Below, piece after piece: positions 26,671 through 36,580 of a stretch of DNA of 64,000 nucleotides. The stretch is from Rossellomorea aquimaris. GTDB taxonomy: Bacteria; Bacillota; Bacilli; Bacillales; Bacillaceae_B. Numbering within the stretch: the stretch's first letter is position 1; every line of letters starts with the position of its first letter. The position numbers and the translations under genes were made by a program. Where the stretch lies: assembly GCF_003315075.1 (NCBI RefSeq), contig NZ_QNRJ01000001.1, positions 353,158 to 417,157 of the forward strand. The letters are read 5' to 3'. The notes beneath the pieces were generated by a model. That model saw only the letters and a program-made list of their open reading frames with translations, did not search any database and was not told where the DNA came from.

Positions 26671-27900
26671 CTAGCTCTCTACAGGAGAAGGTTTTTCGTG
26701 TTTTCTCAATTCCAATTTGGCCAATTGGGCACGGTGTACTTCATCTGGTCCATCAGCAAGCCGCAGTGTACGGGCGTTCGCCCATTGAGCTGCCAACGTG
26801 TAGTCATCCGATACACCTGCTGCCCCGAACGCTTGAATGGCCCTGTCAATCACACGTAAAGCCATGGAAGGAGCCACCACTTTAATCATGGCGATTTCCT
26901 GTTTAGCTGCTTTATTGCCGACGGTATCCATCATGTAGGCTGCTTTCATCGTGAGAAGACGGGCTTGCTCGATTTCAATCCTTGAGTTCGCAATCCATTC
27001 TCTTACGACCCCCTGACCTGCTAATGCCATTCCAAATGCATCACGCCCATGAACACGCTTACATAAATCTTCAAGTGCCCGCTCGGCTGCTCCAATCAAT
27101 CTCATACAATGATGAATTCGCCCCGGTCCCAACCTTCCTTGTGCGATAGCGAAACCTTTTCCTTCACCCCAGATCATATTATCTAAAGGAACTCTTACAT
27201 CGGTAAAGGTGATTTCTCCATGTCCATGAGGAGCATGATCGTAACCGAACACAGGGAGCATGCGCTCAATTTTCACACCTGGTGTATTCAGTGGGATGAT
27301 GATCATTGATTGCTGTTCATGTCGACTCGCTTCTGGATCCGTTTTCCCCATCAAAATGGAAAAGGTGCATCGAGGGTCCCCGGCGCCTGATGACCACCAT
27401 TTCCTCGCGTTAATGATGTATTCATCTCCATCCCGAATGATACTCGCCTTAATATTCGTTGCATCGGAAGACGCGACATCAGGCTCGGTCATAGAGAAAC
27501 ATGAACGGATATCACCATTTAGAAGCGGGATAAGATACTGTTGTTTTTGGGCGGGAGTCCCGTAACGTTCCAACACTTCCATATTCCCTGTATCAGGAGC
27601 ATTGCAATTAAACACTTCCGGCCCGATCAGGGATCTCCCCATGATTTCACAAAGAGGGGCGTATTCTACATTATTGAGCCCGGCACCATATTCGCTTTGA
27701 GGAAGAAATAGGTTCCATAATCCCCGTTTCTTCGCTTCCGCTTTTAATTCTTCCATGATTGGGGGAACCCCACTCCAACGGGTTTCTTGCTGATTGAGCT
27801 GATTTTCATAGAGCGATTCATTCGGGTACACGTATTCTTCCATAAAACGGGAAATTCTATTTTGATATTCTTGTACTTTTGGAGAATAGGAGAAATCCAT
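26671..27900 (-). CDS. ACAD10/11-type acyl-CoA dehydrogenase
   Basis: 409-residue protein matching the C-terminal dehydrogenase domain of ACAD10/ACAD11: [67 protein letters not shown] and [11 protein letters not shown] appear in order. In human ACAD11 this is fused behind the phosphotransferase found here as a separate gene at 22733. The known role is removal of phosphate from 4-phosphoacyl-CoA to yield enoyl-CoA. ATG 27900 follows AAAGGA; the longer frame to 27966 overlaps the previous gene and does not look like the family. Confidence 0.88.
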   Translation of the reverse strand: MDFSYSPKVQEYQNRISRFMEEYVYPNESLYENQLNQQETRWSGVPPIMEELKAEAKKRGLWNLFLPQSEYGAGLNNVEYAPLCEIMGRSLIGPEVFNCNAPDTGNMEVLERYGTPAQKQQYLIPLLNGDIRSCFSMTEPDVASSDATNIKASIIRDGDEYIINARKWWSSGAGDPRCTFSILMGKTDPEASRHEQQSMIIIPLNTPGVKIERMLPVFGYDHAPHGHGEITFTDVRVPLDNMIWGEGKGFAIAQGRLGPGRIHHCMRLIGAAERALEDLCKRVHGRDAFGMALAGQGVVREWIANSRIEIEQARLLTMKAAYMMDTVGNKAAKQEIAMIKVVAPSMALRVIDRAIQAFGAAGVSDDYTLAAQWANARTLRLADGPDEVHRAQLAKLELRKHEKPSPVES

Positions 27901-27946
27901 TACATCCATCCTTTCTTGACCAAAACATGTATGCCTTCGCACTCCG

Positions 27947-28720
27947 TTACATCGCTGAAGATCCACCGTCTACGACGAGAACTGAACCAGTGACAAAATC
28001 AGATGCACGAGCCGCCAGGAAAAGTGCCGCACCTTTTAGATCATCTTCGGTACCGAATCGATTTAATGGTGTGCCGTCTAAAATGGCTTCCCCTGCATGA
28101 GACAGAATTCCTTTTGACATTTTTGTTGGAAAGAATCCCGGTGCGATTGCATTCACATGAATCCCGCGGGATCCCCATTTCACGGCTAGATCCTTTGTGA
28201 AATTGATGACCGCTGCTTTACTGGTACTATAGCCAATGGCATCCATATACCGTGGGTCTGTACCCTGAAGACCTGCTACGGAAGCGATATTAATGATTTT
28301 TCCTTCCTGCTGCTCGAGCATTAATTTCCCCACGGCCTGTGACATAATAAACGTACCATTTACATTCACATTGATCACTTTATGCCAAGCGTCAAGAGGC
28401 ATTTCTTCTGCTGGCGCCCCCCAGGAAGCTCCGCTGTTATTCACTAAAATATCAATGCGGCCAAACACCTTCTTCGCTTCGTCCACCACACGCTGTACGT
28501 CTTCAGGATTAGTGACATCACACTTCAATGCCAGTGATTGGACACCTATTTCTTCTAATTCCTTCTTCACGTTTTCACATGCTTCAACGTTTCTCGAGCA
28601 TACTACAACGTTTGCCCCCGCTTCAGCAAACCCTGTCGCGATTTGTCTTCCGAGCCCCCTGCCTCCTCCAGTCACAAGGGCAACTTTACCTGATAAATCA
28701 AATAATTCATCCACATGCAT
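27947..28720 (-). CDS. SDR-family oxidoreductase
   Basis: 257-residue short-chain dehydrogenase. [19 protein letters not shown] is the cofactor loop, [10 protein letters not shown] lies near residue 92, and catalytic SVAG...[16 protein letters not shown] lies near 148-170. The closest general resemblance is gluconate 5-dehydrogenase-like SDRs and 3-hydroxyacyl dehydrogenases. First gene of a transcript with promoter 28795-28823 and an operator between promoter and start. A hydroxyacyl-CoA substrate is inferred. Confidence 0.84.
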   Translation of the reverse strand: MHVDELFDLSGKVALVTGGGRGLGRQIATGFAEAGANVVVCSRNVEACENVKKELEEIGVQSLALKCDVTNPEDVQRVVDEAKKVFGRIDILVNNSGASWGAPAEEMPLDAWHKVINVNVNGTFIMSQAVGKLMLEQQEGKIINIASVAGLQGTDPRYMDAIGYSTSKAAVINFTKDLAVKWGSRGIHVNAIAPGFFPTKMSKGILSHAGEAILDGTPLNRFGTEDDLKGAALFLAARASDFVTGSVLVVDGGSSAM

Positions 28721-28766
28721 ATTCGTGCCTCCTCATCTTTACAGCATTTCATTTACACACCTCAAG

Positions 28767-28784
28767 ATACTAACCGGTTGGTAT
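28767..28784 (-). promoter_or_regulatory. Candidate TetR operator, best copy
   Basis: ATACTAACCGGTTGGTAT is an 18-bp palindrome with 8 of 9 symmetric positions. It lies just downstream of the predicted start of transcription, where a bound repressor would block polymerase. Confidence 0.7.
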
Positions 28785-28794
28785 GTTTAATTCT

Positions 28795-28823
28795 ATAGTA
28801 AAGAATATAGTCTGAATTTTCAA
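28795..28823 (-). promoter_or_regulatory. Sigma-A promoter of the SDR-ACAD-ligase-tetR unit
   Basis: On the minus strand TTGAAA and TACTAT are separated by exactly 17 bases. Confidence 0.7.
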
Positions 28824-28865
28824 TCATAAACACTGGAAATAATTGAATTTATTTTCAAACAAAAG

Positions 28866-28893
28866 AAAAACCGGCTCATCCACGAATGAGCCA
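28866..28893 (-). terminator. Terminator of tcyP
   Basis: On the minus strand GGCTCAT and ATGAGCC flank a 6-base loop, followed by GGTTTTTC. Confidence 0.75.
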
Positions 28894-28903
28894 GCCCACT
28901 TGT

Positions 28904-30289
28904 TTAAGCTTCTGCTTCAATGATTTCTTTGTTATACGTTTCGCTATCCAAGTCCCCTGTCACTTTACTTGTTATGATTCCCGATGTCATCGCACCACTT
29001 ACATTTACTGCTGTTCGCCCCATGTCAATCAAAGGTTCAACAGAAATCAATAGACCGGCTAACGCTACTGGAAGATCCAAGGCGGATAAAACAAGGATAG
29101 CCGCAAATGTAGCTCCGCCTCCTACGCCTGCAACACCGAAGGAGCTGATGGCCACCACCACGATGAGCGTAAGAATAAAGGAAGGGGTTAATGGATTGAT
29201 CCCGACAGTCGGTGCAATCATCACTGCAAGCATGGCAGGATACACACCAGCACAACCGTTCTGTCCGATGGATAACCCGAATGATCCCGAGAAGTTGGCA
29301 ATCCCTTCTGAAACCCCCAATTTATTCTTTTGTGTTTGAATGTTAAGTGGCAGTGTTCCGGCACTGGATCTCGATGTAAAAGCAAATGCTAATACAGGAA
29401 ATACTTTTTTCATGTAAGTGACCGGATTTAAGCCTAGAAGAGTAAGCATGATTAAGTGAATGGCAAACATGATAATCAAGGCCACATAAGATGCTCCGAC
29501 AAATTCTCCAAGCTTCATGATGCTATCAAAATTACTTAATGCCACTGTTTTAGCCATGATGGCCAACACACCGAATGGAGTGAGTCGTAACACCAAAGTC
29601 ACAATTCTCATCACTACAGCATAGACGGATTCAACGATCTTTTTGAAGAATTCAGCAGCCTCAGGCTCTTTGCGCTGAGCACCCAAGTAAGCGATACCGA
29701 TGAAAGCTGCGAAAATCACGACAGCGATCGTCGAGGTTGCTCTTTGTCCCGTAAAGTCAAGGAACGGATTCGCAGGCAAAAGCTCGAGAATTTTTTGGGG
29801 ATAACTCTGACCTTCTAAAGCTGTTGCTCTCTCCTCTAATTGCACACCCCTTGCCGCTTCTGCCTCTCCTTGATCAATCTGGATCGCTTCCAAGTCAAAA
29901 GCCACGGTCGTAGCAATTCCGACAGCTGCAGCAACGGCTGTTGTACCTACCAGCAATCCAATGATCAATACAGAGATCTTTCCTAAATTATGAGAACGTT
30001 TTAATTTAGTGAAGGCTGAAATAATCGAGACAAACACTAAAGGCATGACAATCATTTGCAGTAGTTTAATATAGCCGGTTCCGACGATGTTAAACCATTC
30101 AATCGATTGTGTGACATTTTCATCCCCGGCTTCATATACCCACTGTAATCCAAGACCAAATAATATTCCGAGCCCCAGAGCGGTAAACACTCGTTTTGAA
30201 AACGAAACATTTTTCTTTTGCATATAAAGTAATACGCCAATGAGAACAAGAAACACCAAAATGTTTAACAAAACAAACCAGACATTCAT
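28904..30289 (-). CDS. tcyP: L-cystine/dicarboxylate:cation symporter TcyP
   Basis: DAACS-family symporter, 461 residues, eight membrane segments plus re-entrant loops. MIVMPLVFVSIISAFTKL near residue 80, the serine-rich loop AFTSRSSAGTLPLNIQTQ near 320 and GQNGCAGVYPAMLAVMIAP near 355 match Bacillus TcyP. It takes up cystine, complementary to the sulfate operon in the same window. Monocistronic. No clear CymR box was seen upstream. Confidence 0.88.
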   Translation of the reverse strand: MNVWFVLLNILVFLVLIGVLLYMQKKNVSFSKRVFTALGLGILFGLGLQWVYEAGDENVTQSIEWFNIVGTGYIKLLQMIVMPLVFVSIISAFTKLKRSHNLGKISVLIIGLLVGTTAVAAAVGIATTVAFDLEAIQIDQGEAEAARGVQLEERATALEGQSYPQKILELLPANPFLDFTGQRATSTIAVVIFAAFIGIAYLGAQRKEPEAAEFFKKIVESVYAVVMRIVTLVLRLTPFGVLAIMAKTVALSNFDSIMKLGEFVGASYVALIIMFAIHLIMLTLLGLNPVTYMKKVFPVLAFAFTSRSSAGTLPLNIQTQKNKLGVSEGIANFSGSFGLSIGQNGCAGVYPAMLAVMIAPTVGINPLTPSFILTLIVVVAISSFGVAGVGGGATFAAILVLSALDLPVALAGLLISVEPLIDMGRTAVNVSGAMTSGIITSKVTGDLDSETYNKEIIEAEA

Positions 30290-30409
30290 TCTTACCCCTC
30301 CCTCTTATCGTTGATGATGATACAAGTTAGACCGAGGTCTACTGTATAGTATGATGAGGGAGTGAGAGATATGTTGCAGTAGTCGTTTAATTTTTTTATT
30401 GTGCATCCA

Positions 30410-30630
30410 TTACAATCGTAAAAGCTTTTGTTGGACAGCTCGGGCTAAGTTCTCCGTTCGAAACGGGTGTTTTGCAATCGCAGAAATGACTGCGACACCG
30501 TCCGCACCTGCTTCCGATACTTGAGAAGCATTACTTCCCTTGACTCAACAACTAACCTGGCTTCATTCACGTCATGAGAGGAGACACCAAGTATTCTATT
30601 TCCTATCTTCCGACGGACTTTTCCCTCCTC
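30410..30630 (-). pseudogene. Remnant of a thiE-like (thiamine phosphate synthase) gene
   Basis: Directly after thiF, the minus strand reads RRKIGNRILGVSSHDVNEA and then, in another frame from about 30539, GSNASQVSEAGADGVAVISA followed by a tail ending QQKLLRL and TAA (30410). These match two separated conserved parts of ThiE: the GVSxH segment and the AGADGVAVISAI phosphate-binding segment. The intervening catalytic region (GPIFPTxTK) and the N-terminal half are missing, and the frame shifts. It is a deletion remnant, not an expressed gene. Confidence 0.75.
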
Positions 30631-30633
30631 CCT

Positions 30634-31656
30634 CTATCCCAAATATCGATGATAAACCGATTTTGCTTCCCTAATATCTTTTGTTCCGTGAATGAGAGTA
30701 CGCCCATCACGGAAGAGTACGATTCGATAAGATTCAACCTCGAATGAAATCAAATATGGATTTCTAACCACTTGTTTTCCCTGAATTTCCAACAATTTCG
30801 ATTGTTCAATAAGATCGATGTCATGTTGTGAAACTGGACGGATCTGAACTGAATCCCTTCCACAAAGGACGGCAGTTTTGGTTTGATTTTCGTACTTCAG
30901 ACTGGGGAATGTCCGATGTTCTCCGCATGAAGGGCATCCATCCCTTTTCAGCTTGCTCACATCCAGGGTAGTATGCTCATTTTTCCATAAATCAAAAGAG
31001 ACCACTTTATGACCCAGTGCCTTCACGTCTTCTACCAGTATCTTTAATGCTTCAGTCGTTTGATAGGCCACAACCGTGGATACGGCAGGACTGATGATCC
31101 CTGCTGTATCACAGGTCATTCCACCGATCGGAACAGTGTCGATCAAACATTGAAGACAGGGAGTGATACCGGGAAGAATGGTGAATGATATTCCATAACT
31201 CCCGACACAAGCACCATAAATCCAAGGAATGGAATATTTTTGAGAGATATCATTTATGATCATTCTCGTATCAAAATTATCCGTTGCATCGATGATTAGA
31301 TCTACGTCCCTGGCAAGTGTCAACATCTCTTCTGGCATGGCATCCAGTATATGCTCTTCAATATTTACAGTTGAGTTAATTGCTTGGAGTCTTTTTTTTG
31401 CTGCTACAGCTTTTGGAATTCGATTTCTTGCATCTTCCTCGTTATAGAGCTGTTGACGATGCAGATTGCTCCATTCTACATAATCACGATCCACGATCGT
31501 CAACTTACCGATACCTGCACGCACAAGGGCCTCTGCATTTCCTGTTCCCAGTGCTCCTGCCCCGATCAACAACACATGTTTATCTCTTATTAACTTCTGT
31601 CCTTCTATTCCGATGGGGGAAAACAGCCTTTGTCTTGAATATCTATCATCTATCAA
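30634..31656 (-). CDS. thiF: ThiF/MoeB/HesA-family adenylyltransferase
   Basis: E1-like enzyme that adenylates the ThiS C-terminus for sulfur loading. 340 residues; the nucleotide motif [19 protein letters not shown] is near residue 32, [13 protein letters not shown] follows, and CxxC pairs at CLQC and CPSC are present. The C-terminal extension of about 90 residues is longer than in minimal ThiF. TTG 31656 overlaps the thiG stop (TTGA). Confidence 0.88.
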   Translation of the reverse strand: MIDDRYSRQRLFSPIGIEGQKLIRDKHVLLIGAGALGTGNAEALVRAGIGKLTIVDRDYVEWSNLHRQQLYNEEDARNRIPKAVAAKKRLQAINSTVNIEEHILDAMPEEMLTLARDVDLIIDATDNFDTRMIINDISQKYSIPWIYGACVGSYGISFTILPGITPCLQCLIDTVPIGGMTCDTAGIISPAVSTVVAYQTTEALKILVEDVKALGHKVVSFDLWKNEHTTLDVSKLKRDGCPSCGEHRTFPSLKYENQTKTAVLCGRDSVQIRPVSQHDIDLIEQSKLLEIQGKQVVRNPYLISFEVESYRIVLFRDGRTLIHGTKDIREAKSVYHRYLG

Positions 31657-32417
31657 ACACTCATCCCCTCCATCGGGCTGCTTGCTGTTGCATAACGTTT
31701 CTTCGGAATTCTTCCAGCCTCATATCCGAAGCGTCCCCCTTCAACCGCAAGCCTCATAGCATTCGCCATCATAACCGGATCATTAGCCGAAGAGACGGCT
31801 GTATTGAGCAATACAGCGTCAGCCCCGAGTTCCATTGCAAGAGCTGCATCTGAAGGAGAACCAATTCCGGCATCCACAATGACAGGTACCTTGGCTTGTT
31901 CAATAATGAAGCGAAGATTGACTGGATTGATGATTCCCTGTCCAGATCCTATAGGGGAAGCGCCCGGCATGATGGCATGTGCCCCTAACTCTTCTAATCT
32001 TCTGGCAAGAACCACATCGTCAGACGTATAAGGAAGCACTGTAAAGCCTTCTTTTATTAGTTCTTCTGTTGCTTTCAGTGTTTCGACGGGATCGGGCAGC
32101 AGCGTTTTATCACATCCGATCACTTCTACCTTAATCATGTCACAGAGCCCTGAAGCTCTCGCTAATTGTGCATGTCGAACCGCTTCCTGAGCACATTTAG
32201 CCCCTGCTGTATTCGGTAATAACGAATAGTTTTCAAGATTCAGTTTTTCTAAGAAATTAGGTTGGCTAGGCTCAAAGATATTCATGCGCCTTACCGTGAA
32301 CGTAAGAATTTCTGCACCGGAAACCTCGACAGCTCTTTTCTGAATATCAAGATCAGGATATTTTCCCGTTCCCAGTAAAAGTCTTGAATGAAAAGTGTAC
32401 TTTCCGATTTTCAACAT
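31653..32417 (-). CDS. thiG: Thiazole synthase
   Basis: Forms thiazole phosphate from DXP, dehydroglycine and ThiS thiocarboxylate. 254 residues; [21 protein letters not shown] with VTVRRMN-type follow-on, [17 protein letters not shown] near residue 65, and [20 protein letters not shown] near 185 are diagnostic. One base separates it from thiS. Confidence 0.95.
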   Translation of the reverse strand: MLKIGKYTFHSRLLLGTGKYPDLDIQKRAVEVSGAEILTFTVRRMNIFEPSQPNFLEKLNLENYSLLPNTAGAKCAQEAVRHAQLARASGLCDMIKVEVIGCDKTLLPDPVETLKATEELIKEGFTVLPYTSDDVVLARRLEELGAHAIMPGASPIGSGQGIINPVNLRFIIEQAKVPVIVDAGIGSPSDAALAMELGADAVLLNTAVSSANDPVMMANAMRLAVEGGRFGYEAGRIPKKRYATASSPMEGMSV

Positions 32418-32418
32418 T

Positions 32419-32622
32419 TCAACCGCCTCCTACAAATTGGACTAACTCTATGTTGTCCCCATTTTTCACCTTGGTGATCTCATGCTCCTGTTTTTCAAGG
32501 ATGGTTTGGTTCTGTTCAACGATGATCATTCGGTTTTCCAGGTTAAAATGATGAATCAATTCCACTACTGTTGAAATTGATTCCGGCACCGTGACCAGCT
32601 GGCCGTTGATTCGTAATTCCAT
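32419..32622 (-). CDS. thiS: Sulfur carrier protein ThiS
   Basis: 67-residue ubiquitin-like sulfur carrier ending in FVGGG, the C-terminal Gly-Gly needed for thiocarboxylate formation. It starts at ATG 32622 after GAGAGGAG; the eight-codon upstream extension runs into thiO and is not typical. Confidence 0.93.
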   Translation of the reverse strand: MELRINGQLVTVPESISTVVELIHHFNLENRMIIVEQNQTILEKQEHEITKVKNGDNIELVQFVGGG

Positions 32623-32626
32623 CTTC

Positions 32627-33724
32627 TCAACTCCTCTCGTATTCATTTATTGAATGAGTATCCTTCCCTTCAATAACGTCTGCCATCATCACTCCTGTTA
32701 TTGGAGCGAGGAGGATGCCATTACGGTAATGCCCCGTTGCAATGGACAGACCGTCCCATTCTTCACTTCTCCCCATAAATGGGAATCCTTGATAAGTCTG
32801 AGGACGTATGCCGGCCCAAGCCTTTTCCCACTCGGCGTAAGCTAAATCAGGCAGTATGCTTGTCGCCAGCTGCATGAGGTTTAATAAACCATCTACGGAA
32901 ATAGTTTCATCAAAGGTATGGGGCTTCTCTGTTGCCCCTATCAAAAGCCTTCCACCAATTTTCGGAACAATGTAGCAGTCATCCGTAAAAATTGTACGCT
33001 CTACCACTTTGCGGGATACTTTAACTGAAAAGCATTCTCCTTTGACTGGATACGTATCGAAAGTCATATTCAGCTGTTTCAGTAGAGATTGACTCCAAGC
33101 ACCTCCCGCTACGATCGTTTCGTCTGCGTAAAAGGGACCAATAGTTGTTTGGATCCCCGTAATCCTGCTTCCTTCTATAATAAAATCATAAACGTCCGTA
33201 AATTCCTTTATCTCTGCACCTAATCTCGATGCTGCCAAACCTAACGCTTGAGTAAGCTTTAGGGCTGAGACATTTCCATCTTTCGGAATATATAAACCAC
33301 CAGCCACAACCTTTGATAGATGAGGTTCGTAGATAGAGAGGCTTCCAGGAGACAACCATTCAACCTGTTCCTCCTTTGCTGCTATAGATGCAACTTCCAG
33401 TAAGTCCTTGGCTTCTTCCTCTGTTTTCGCTAGTTTAATCATTCCATTTTCTACATACTCAATGGCCATTCCGCTAATTTCTTTGAGTTCCTCAGCTAGA
33501 GTAGAATACATATTCCGGCTGGCCATCGCTAAATGATACAGAGGACTCCCCCCATGTAATTCTGTTTGAACGCCAAGCATGCCTGCGGCGGCTTTCGACG
33601 CTTTTCCCGCCAATTGATTCCTTTCAATCAGGAGAACTTTCTTTCCTCTTTTGGATAACTGATACGCAATCGAGCAGCCAATAACCCCTCCACCCACAAT
33701 CATGACGTCATACAGCTTGACCAA
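32627..33724 (-). CDS. thiO: Glycine oxidase ThiO
   Basis: FAD-dependent oxidation of glycine to dehydroglycine for thiazole synthesis, 365 residues. The N-terminal VMIVGGGVIGCSIAYQLSKRG is the FAD motif; KASKAAAGMLGVQ near residue 42 and AGIRPQTYQGFPFMG near 310 fit the DAO/ThiO family. One base separates it from tenI. Confidence 0.92.
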   Translation of the reverse strand: MVKLYDVMIVGGGVIGCSIAYQLSKRGKKVLLIERNQLAGKASKAAAGMLGVQTELHGGSPLYHLAMASRNMYSTLAEELKEISGMAIEYVENGMIKLAKTEEEAKDLLEVASIAAKEEQVEWLSPGSLSIYEPHLSKVVAGGLYIPKDGNVSALKLTQALGLAASRLGAEIKEFTDVYDFIIEGSRITGIQTTIGPFYADETIVAGGAWSQSLLKQLNMTFDTYPVKGECFSVKVSRKVVERTIFTDDCYIVPKIGGRLLIGATEKPHTFDETISVDGLLNLMQLATSILPDLAYAEWEKAWAGIRPQTYQGFPFMGRSEEWDGLSIATGHYRNGILLAPITGVMMADVIEGKDTHSINEYERS

Positions 33725-33725
33725 G

Positions 33726-34349
33726 CTACCTCACCTCCATATGTACTTCTTTATAATAGGATCGGGCTGAATCTAATGGATCTTTTGAAAGGAAAATACC
33801 TGATAAAATTGCAACTCCTCTTGCCCCTGTTCGCATGACCTCTCCTACACGATCAGGTGTGACCCCACCGATAGCGATAGTAGGAACAGGGATGGATCGA
33901 ACCATTTTTTCTAAGCTTGCTACTCCCACACCAGTCTTTCCCGGTTTCGAAGAGGTAGCATAGATATTTCCATAGAGTAGATAATCCGCTCCGTTTTCCA
34001 TTGCCTGTTGTGCTTCTTCCAGGGAATGTACAGAAGCTCCTATCTGCAAGGAAGGAAAAGCACTTTTCACTAAGCTGATATCCGCACTTTGATGGCCAAG
34101 CTGCACCCCTCTTACACGCTTCATAAAGGCAATGTCTGCCCGGTCATTGACACATAATTTTGTTAATGGGACTCCTGCTGCTAATAGTCGATCAATGGCC
34201 ACAGCCATTTCTTTCCCCGACCACTGCTTTTCACGAAGATGGAGCATGTCGATATATGGATATATGGATTTCGAGATTTTCACTAATTCTTCCACTGATT
34301 GTATTCCTGTTGAAATCACATGTAATTGTTTTCTCGTTTCAATTCCCAT
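33726..34349 (-). CDS. tenI: TenI thiazole tautomerase
   Basis: ThiE-fold protein that tautomerises the thiazole product of ThiG. 207 residues, the TenI length; LHLREKQWSGKEMAVAID near residue 36, CVNDRADIAFMKRVRGVQLG near 70, YLLYGNIYATSSKPG near 115 and TIAIGGVTPDRVGEVM near 145. ATG 34349 follows GGGAG and overlaps the end of ykoC by 11 bases. Chosen over ThiE because the position before thiO matches tenI and a ThiE remnant exists separately. Confidence 0.86.
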   Translation of the reverse strand: MGIETRKQLHVISTGIQSVEELVKISKSIYPYIDMLHLREKQWSGKEMAVAIDRLLAAGVPLTKLCVNDRADIAFMKRVRGVQLGHQSADISLVKSAFPSLQIGASVHSLEEAQQAMENGADYLLYGNIYATSSKPGKTGVGVASLEKMVRSIPVPTIAIGGVTPDRVGEVMRTGARGVAILSGIFLSKDPLDSARSYYKEVHMEVR

Positions 34350-35142
34350 GGCGAACATCTCCCGTCGGAAAAATGGGTAGATGGATAGAAGAATAATAAC
34401 TGAGCACAACCATGAAGAGAATGCTCCCCAAAAAATATCCATCATATTTCGAAAAGGTTTCCCTGTAGTAATAGGTTCGGTTTCCACTTCCTTTGAAACC
34501 CTTTGTTTCCATGGCCACGGCAATTCTGTGCGCTCTTCTGATGCTCTGGGCAAGCAGGGGAATGGAATACGATTTCATTTTATGGAATAAGTTCTTTATT
34601 CCTCTCCGTTCTTCAACTCCCCTGACTTTCATGGCGTTTCGTATCGTGAAGTATTCTTCAATCATAATGGGTATTAATCTGAATCCGGCCATAAAGCTAT
34701 ACGCATACTTAGGTTTTAATTGCAGCTGCTGCATGAGGGAGTAGAAAAGCTTCACCGGTCTCGTTGTAAGAGCGAATAATAATCCCAATATAGCGAATAC
34801 GATGGTACGCAATCCAACATGGATCCCCCGATAAAAACTTTCTTCGGTAATGTGGATCAAATCGAATTTCATCCATGTTGTTTCACCTTTCCCAAATAAA
34901 ATCATTGATGAAGCTGTAGAGATGAAAACAAGGAAAAAAGGTAGAATCATTAAACTGACCGTTCTATATGAATATCCTGAGAACACCGATAACAGGAGAA
35001 AAAAGAGTAAGCTCAAATATAACAACCAGTTAAGATAATGAATAAAAAGCAGGAATACAAAAAGCCCGATCAAGGTCATTAGCTTGAAGCTGGGATTTAT
35101 TTGATGAAGCCAGGTTTCTCTATGCTTGAGTACTATATTCAT
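34339..35142 (-). CDS. ykoC: ECF transporter transmembrane subunit (YkoC/EcfT type)
   Basis: 267-residue energy-coupling-factor T component with several membrane segments. AMKVRGVEERRGIKNL and ESIRRAHRIAVAMETKGF-like helices carry the two charged A-R-G motifs that contact the ATPases. Its context with ykoD and ykoE under a TPP riboswitch points to uptake of thiamine precursors (hydroxymethylpyrimidine). Confidence 0.88.
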   Translation of the reverse strand: MNIVLKHRETWLHQINPSFKLMTLIGLFVFLLFIHYLNWLLYLSLLFFLLLSVFSGYSYRTVSLMILPFFLVFISTASSMILFGKGETTWMKFDLIHITEESFYRGIHVGLRTIVFAILGLLFALTTRPVKLFYSLMQQLQLKPKYAYSFMAGFRLIPIMIEEYFTIRNAMKVRGVEERRGIKNLFHKMKSYSIPLLAQSIRRAHRIAVAMETKGFKGSGNRTYYYRETFSKYDGYFLGSILFMVVLSYYSSIHLPIFPTGDVRHGN

Positions 35143-36572
35143 ATTGCTTTACTACCTGCAATCTCATTATAGAAATCCTGGGTAAGACGCCCATTTTCAA
35201 TTACCCATACTCTGGATGCAAAGTGAGTAATGATCTTTTCATCATGTGTCACCATCAAAATGGTAGATCCTTCTTTTTGATAGTCTCGAAGCATCTCAAG
35301 TAACGCAAACGTATTTTGGGAATCCTGGCCAAAGGTCGGTTCGTCCAGTAATAGAATATCTTTATTCCTGACAAGGGACGCTGCGACGCTTAATCTGCGC
35401 TTTTGCCCCATGGATAAATGATAGGGATGATGATGATTGTATGAATCAAGCTTGAATCGCTTCAATAGTGCATGCACCTTTTTCTCCACTATACCTTCAT
35501 CCACTTTCCCACGCCGAAAGGTATACGCAACTTCATCAAACACACTGTTTGTTACAAACTGAAACTCGGGATTTTGAAAAACAAACGTACATTCCTCTGG
35601 AACATTCTTTCCTTTTACCTGACTTCCATATAATTCATACGTCCCGGTCGTTTGGATGAATTTCATGAGACTGTGGAGTAATGTTGATTTCCCGGCTCCG
35701 TTCTTTCCGGTGATTGCAATCCATTCACCTTTAAGGATGACGGCATTTTCAACGTGGATCTTCACCTCTTTTTGTATATACCCTTTAAAGTTCTCCAGCT
35801 TTAAATTCGTTTCTCCAAACTGGGCAACCTTCTGCGGAGGGTGGGAAGAAAGATAGTCATTCCACGCTTCCGGATACCATACCCCGACTAATTTCAATGT
35901 TTCCTTGAAATTTGATAAAATGTGAGCCTTTGGTCCATCAGCCACTATCCTTCCATTAGCATCGAAAAGAATAATACGGTCAATGATCTCCAGTACGTGA
36001 CTCAGCTTATGCTCAACGATAAGTAACGTTTTATCTTCACATGTCGTTTTCACTGTTTCCCATACAGATTTTGTACTCTCTTCATCCAACATGGCTGTAG
36101 GCTCATCCAGAAATAGCGTGTGGGGATGGAGCGCAAGGGCAGAAGCAATGGCCAGCTTTTGCTTCATCCCCCCTGATAGAGAGGAGATTTTTGTATGGGA
36201 ATCCCCCAGACTTAAATTCACCTTCTCTAACAGTTCTTTAATTTCCCCTGGCATTTCGTCTCTTGGAATTTGGTTGTTCTCCAAAACAAAGGCAATTTCC
36301 TCATCAACATACGGCATACAAAATTGAGCATCCGGATCTTGAAAGACATACCCGAAAGATTCAGGACGCTCAATCGAGTTAGCTTTCATCGGTACATCTA
36401 TCAAATGGGGTATGACACCGGATAAAACCTGGAGGAGTGTGGATTTTCCACAACCAGAAGGCCCGAGCAGCAATACCTTTTCCCCGTCTTCTATCGTAAG
36501 GCTTACGTCTTTAAACATCAGTTTATCTGAACCGGAAAATGTAAGGCGCAGATTTTCAACATGCATCGTCAT
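35139..36572 (-). CDS. ykoD: ECF transporter tandem ATPase (YkoD type)
   Basis: 477 residues with two complete ABC domains. Domain 1 has GPSGCGKST near residue 38 and LSGGMKQKLAIASALA; domain 2 has GKNGAGKST near residue 288 and LSMGQKRRLSVAASLV. Both Walker B motifs (TLFLDEPT, ILLLDEPT) are intact. The fused pair energises the YkoC/YkoE transporter. Its stop overlaps the ykoC start by four bases. Confidence 0.92.
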   Translation of the reverse strand: MTMHVENLRLTFSGSDKLMFKDVSLTIEDGEKVLLLGPSGCGKSTLLQVLSGVIPHLIDVPMKANSIERPESFGYVFQDPDAQFCMPYVDEEIAFVLENNQIPRDEMPGEIKELLEKVNLSLGDSHTKISSLSGGMKQKLAIASALALHPHTLFLDEPTAMLDEESTKSVWETVKTTCEDKTLLIVEHKLSHVLEIIDRIILFDANGRIVADGPKAHILSNFKETLKLVGVWYPEAWNDYLSSHPPQKVAQFGETNLKLENFKGYIQKEVKIHVENAVILKGEWIAITGKNGAGKSTLLHSLMKFIQTTGTYELYGSQVKGKNVPEECTFVFQNPEFQFVTNSVFDEVAYTFRRGKVDEGIVEKKVHALLKRFKLDSYNHHHPYHLSMGQKRRLSVAASLVRNKDILLLDEPTFGQDSQNTFALLEMLRDYQKEGSTILMVTHDEKIITHFASRVWVIENGRLTQDFYNEIAGSKAI

Positions 36573-36580
36573 TCCCTCCT

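Noticed and set aside
28293..28790. 165-codon frame antisense to the SDR gene
   Set aside because: Fully opposite a conserved SDR and runs through its promoter and operator.
30328..30341. 14-bp palindrome TAGACCGAGGTCTA upstream of tcyP as a CymR box
   Set aside because: It does not fit the CymR consensus; too short to claim a specific operator.
31380..31853. 157-codon frame antisense to thiF and thiG
   Set aside because: Crosses the thiG/thiF junction on the opposite strand; no coding signature.
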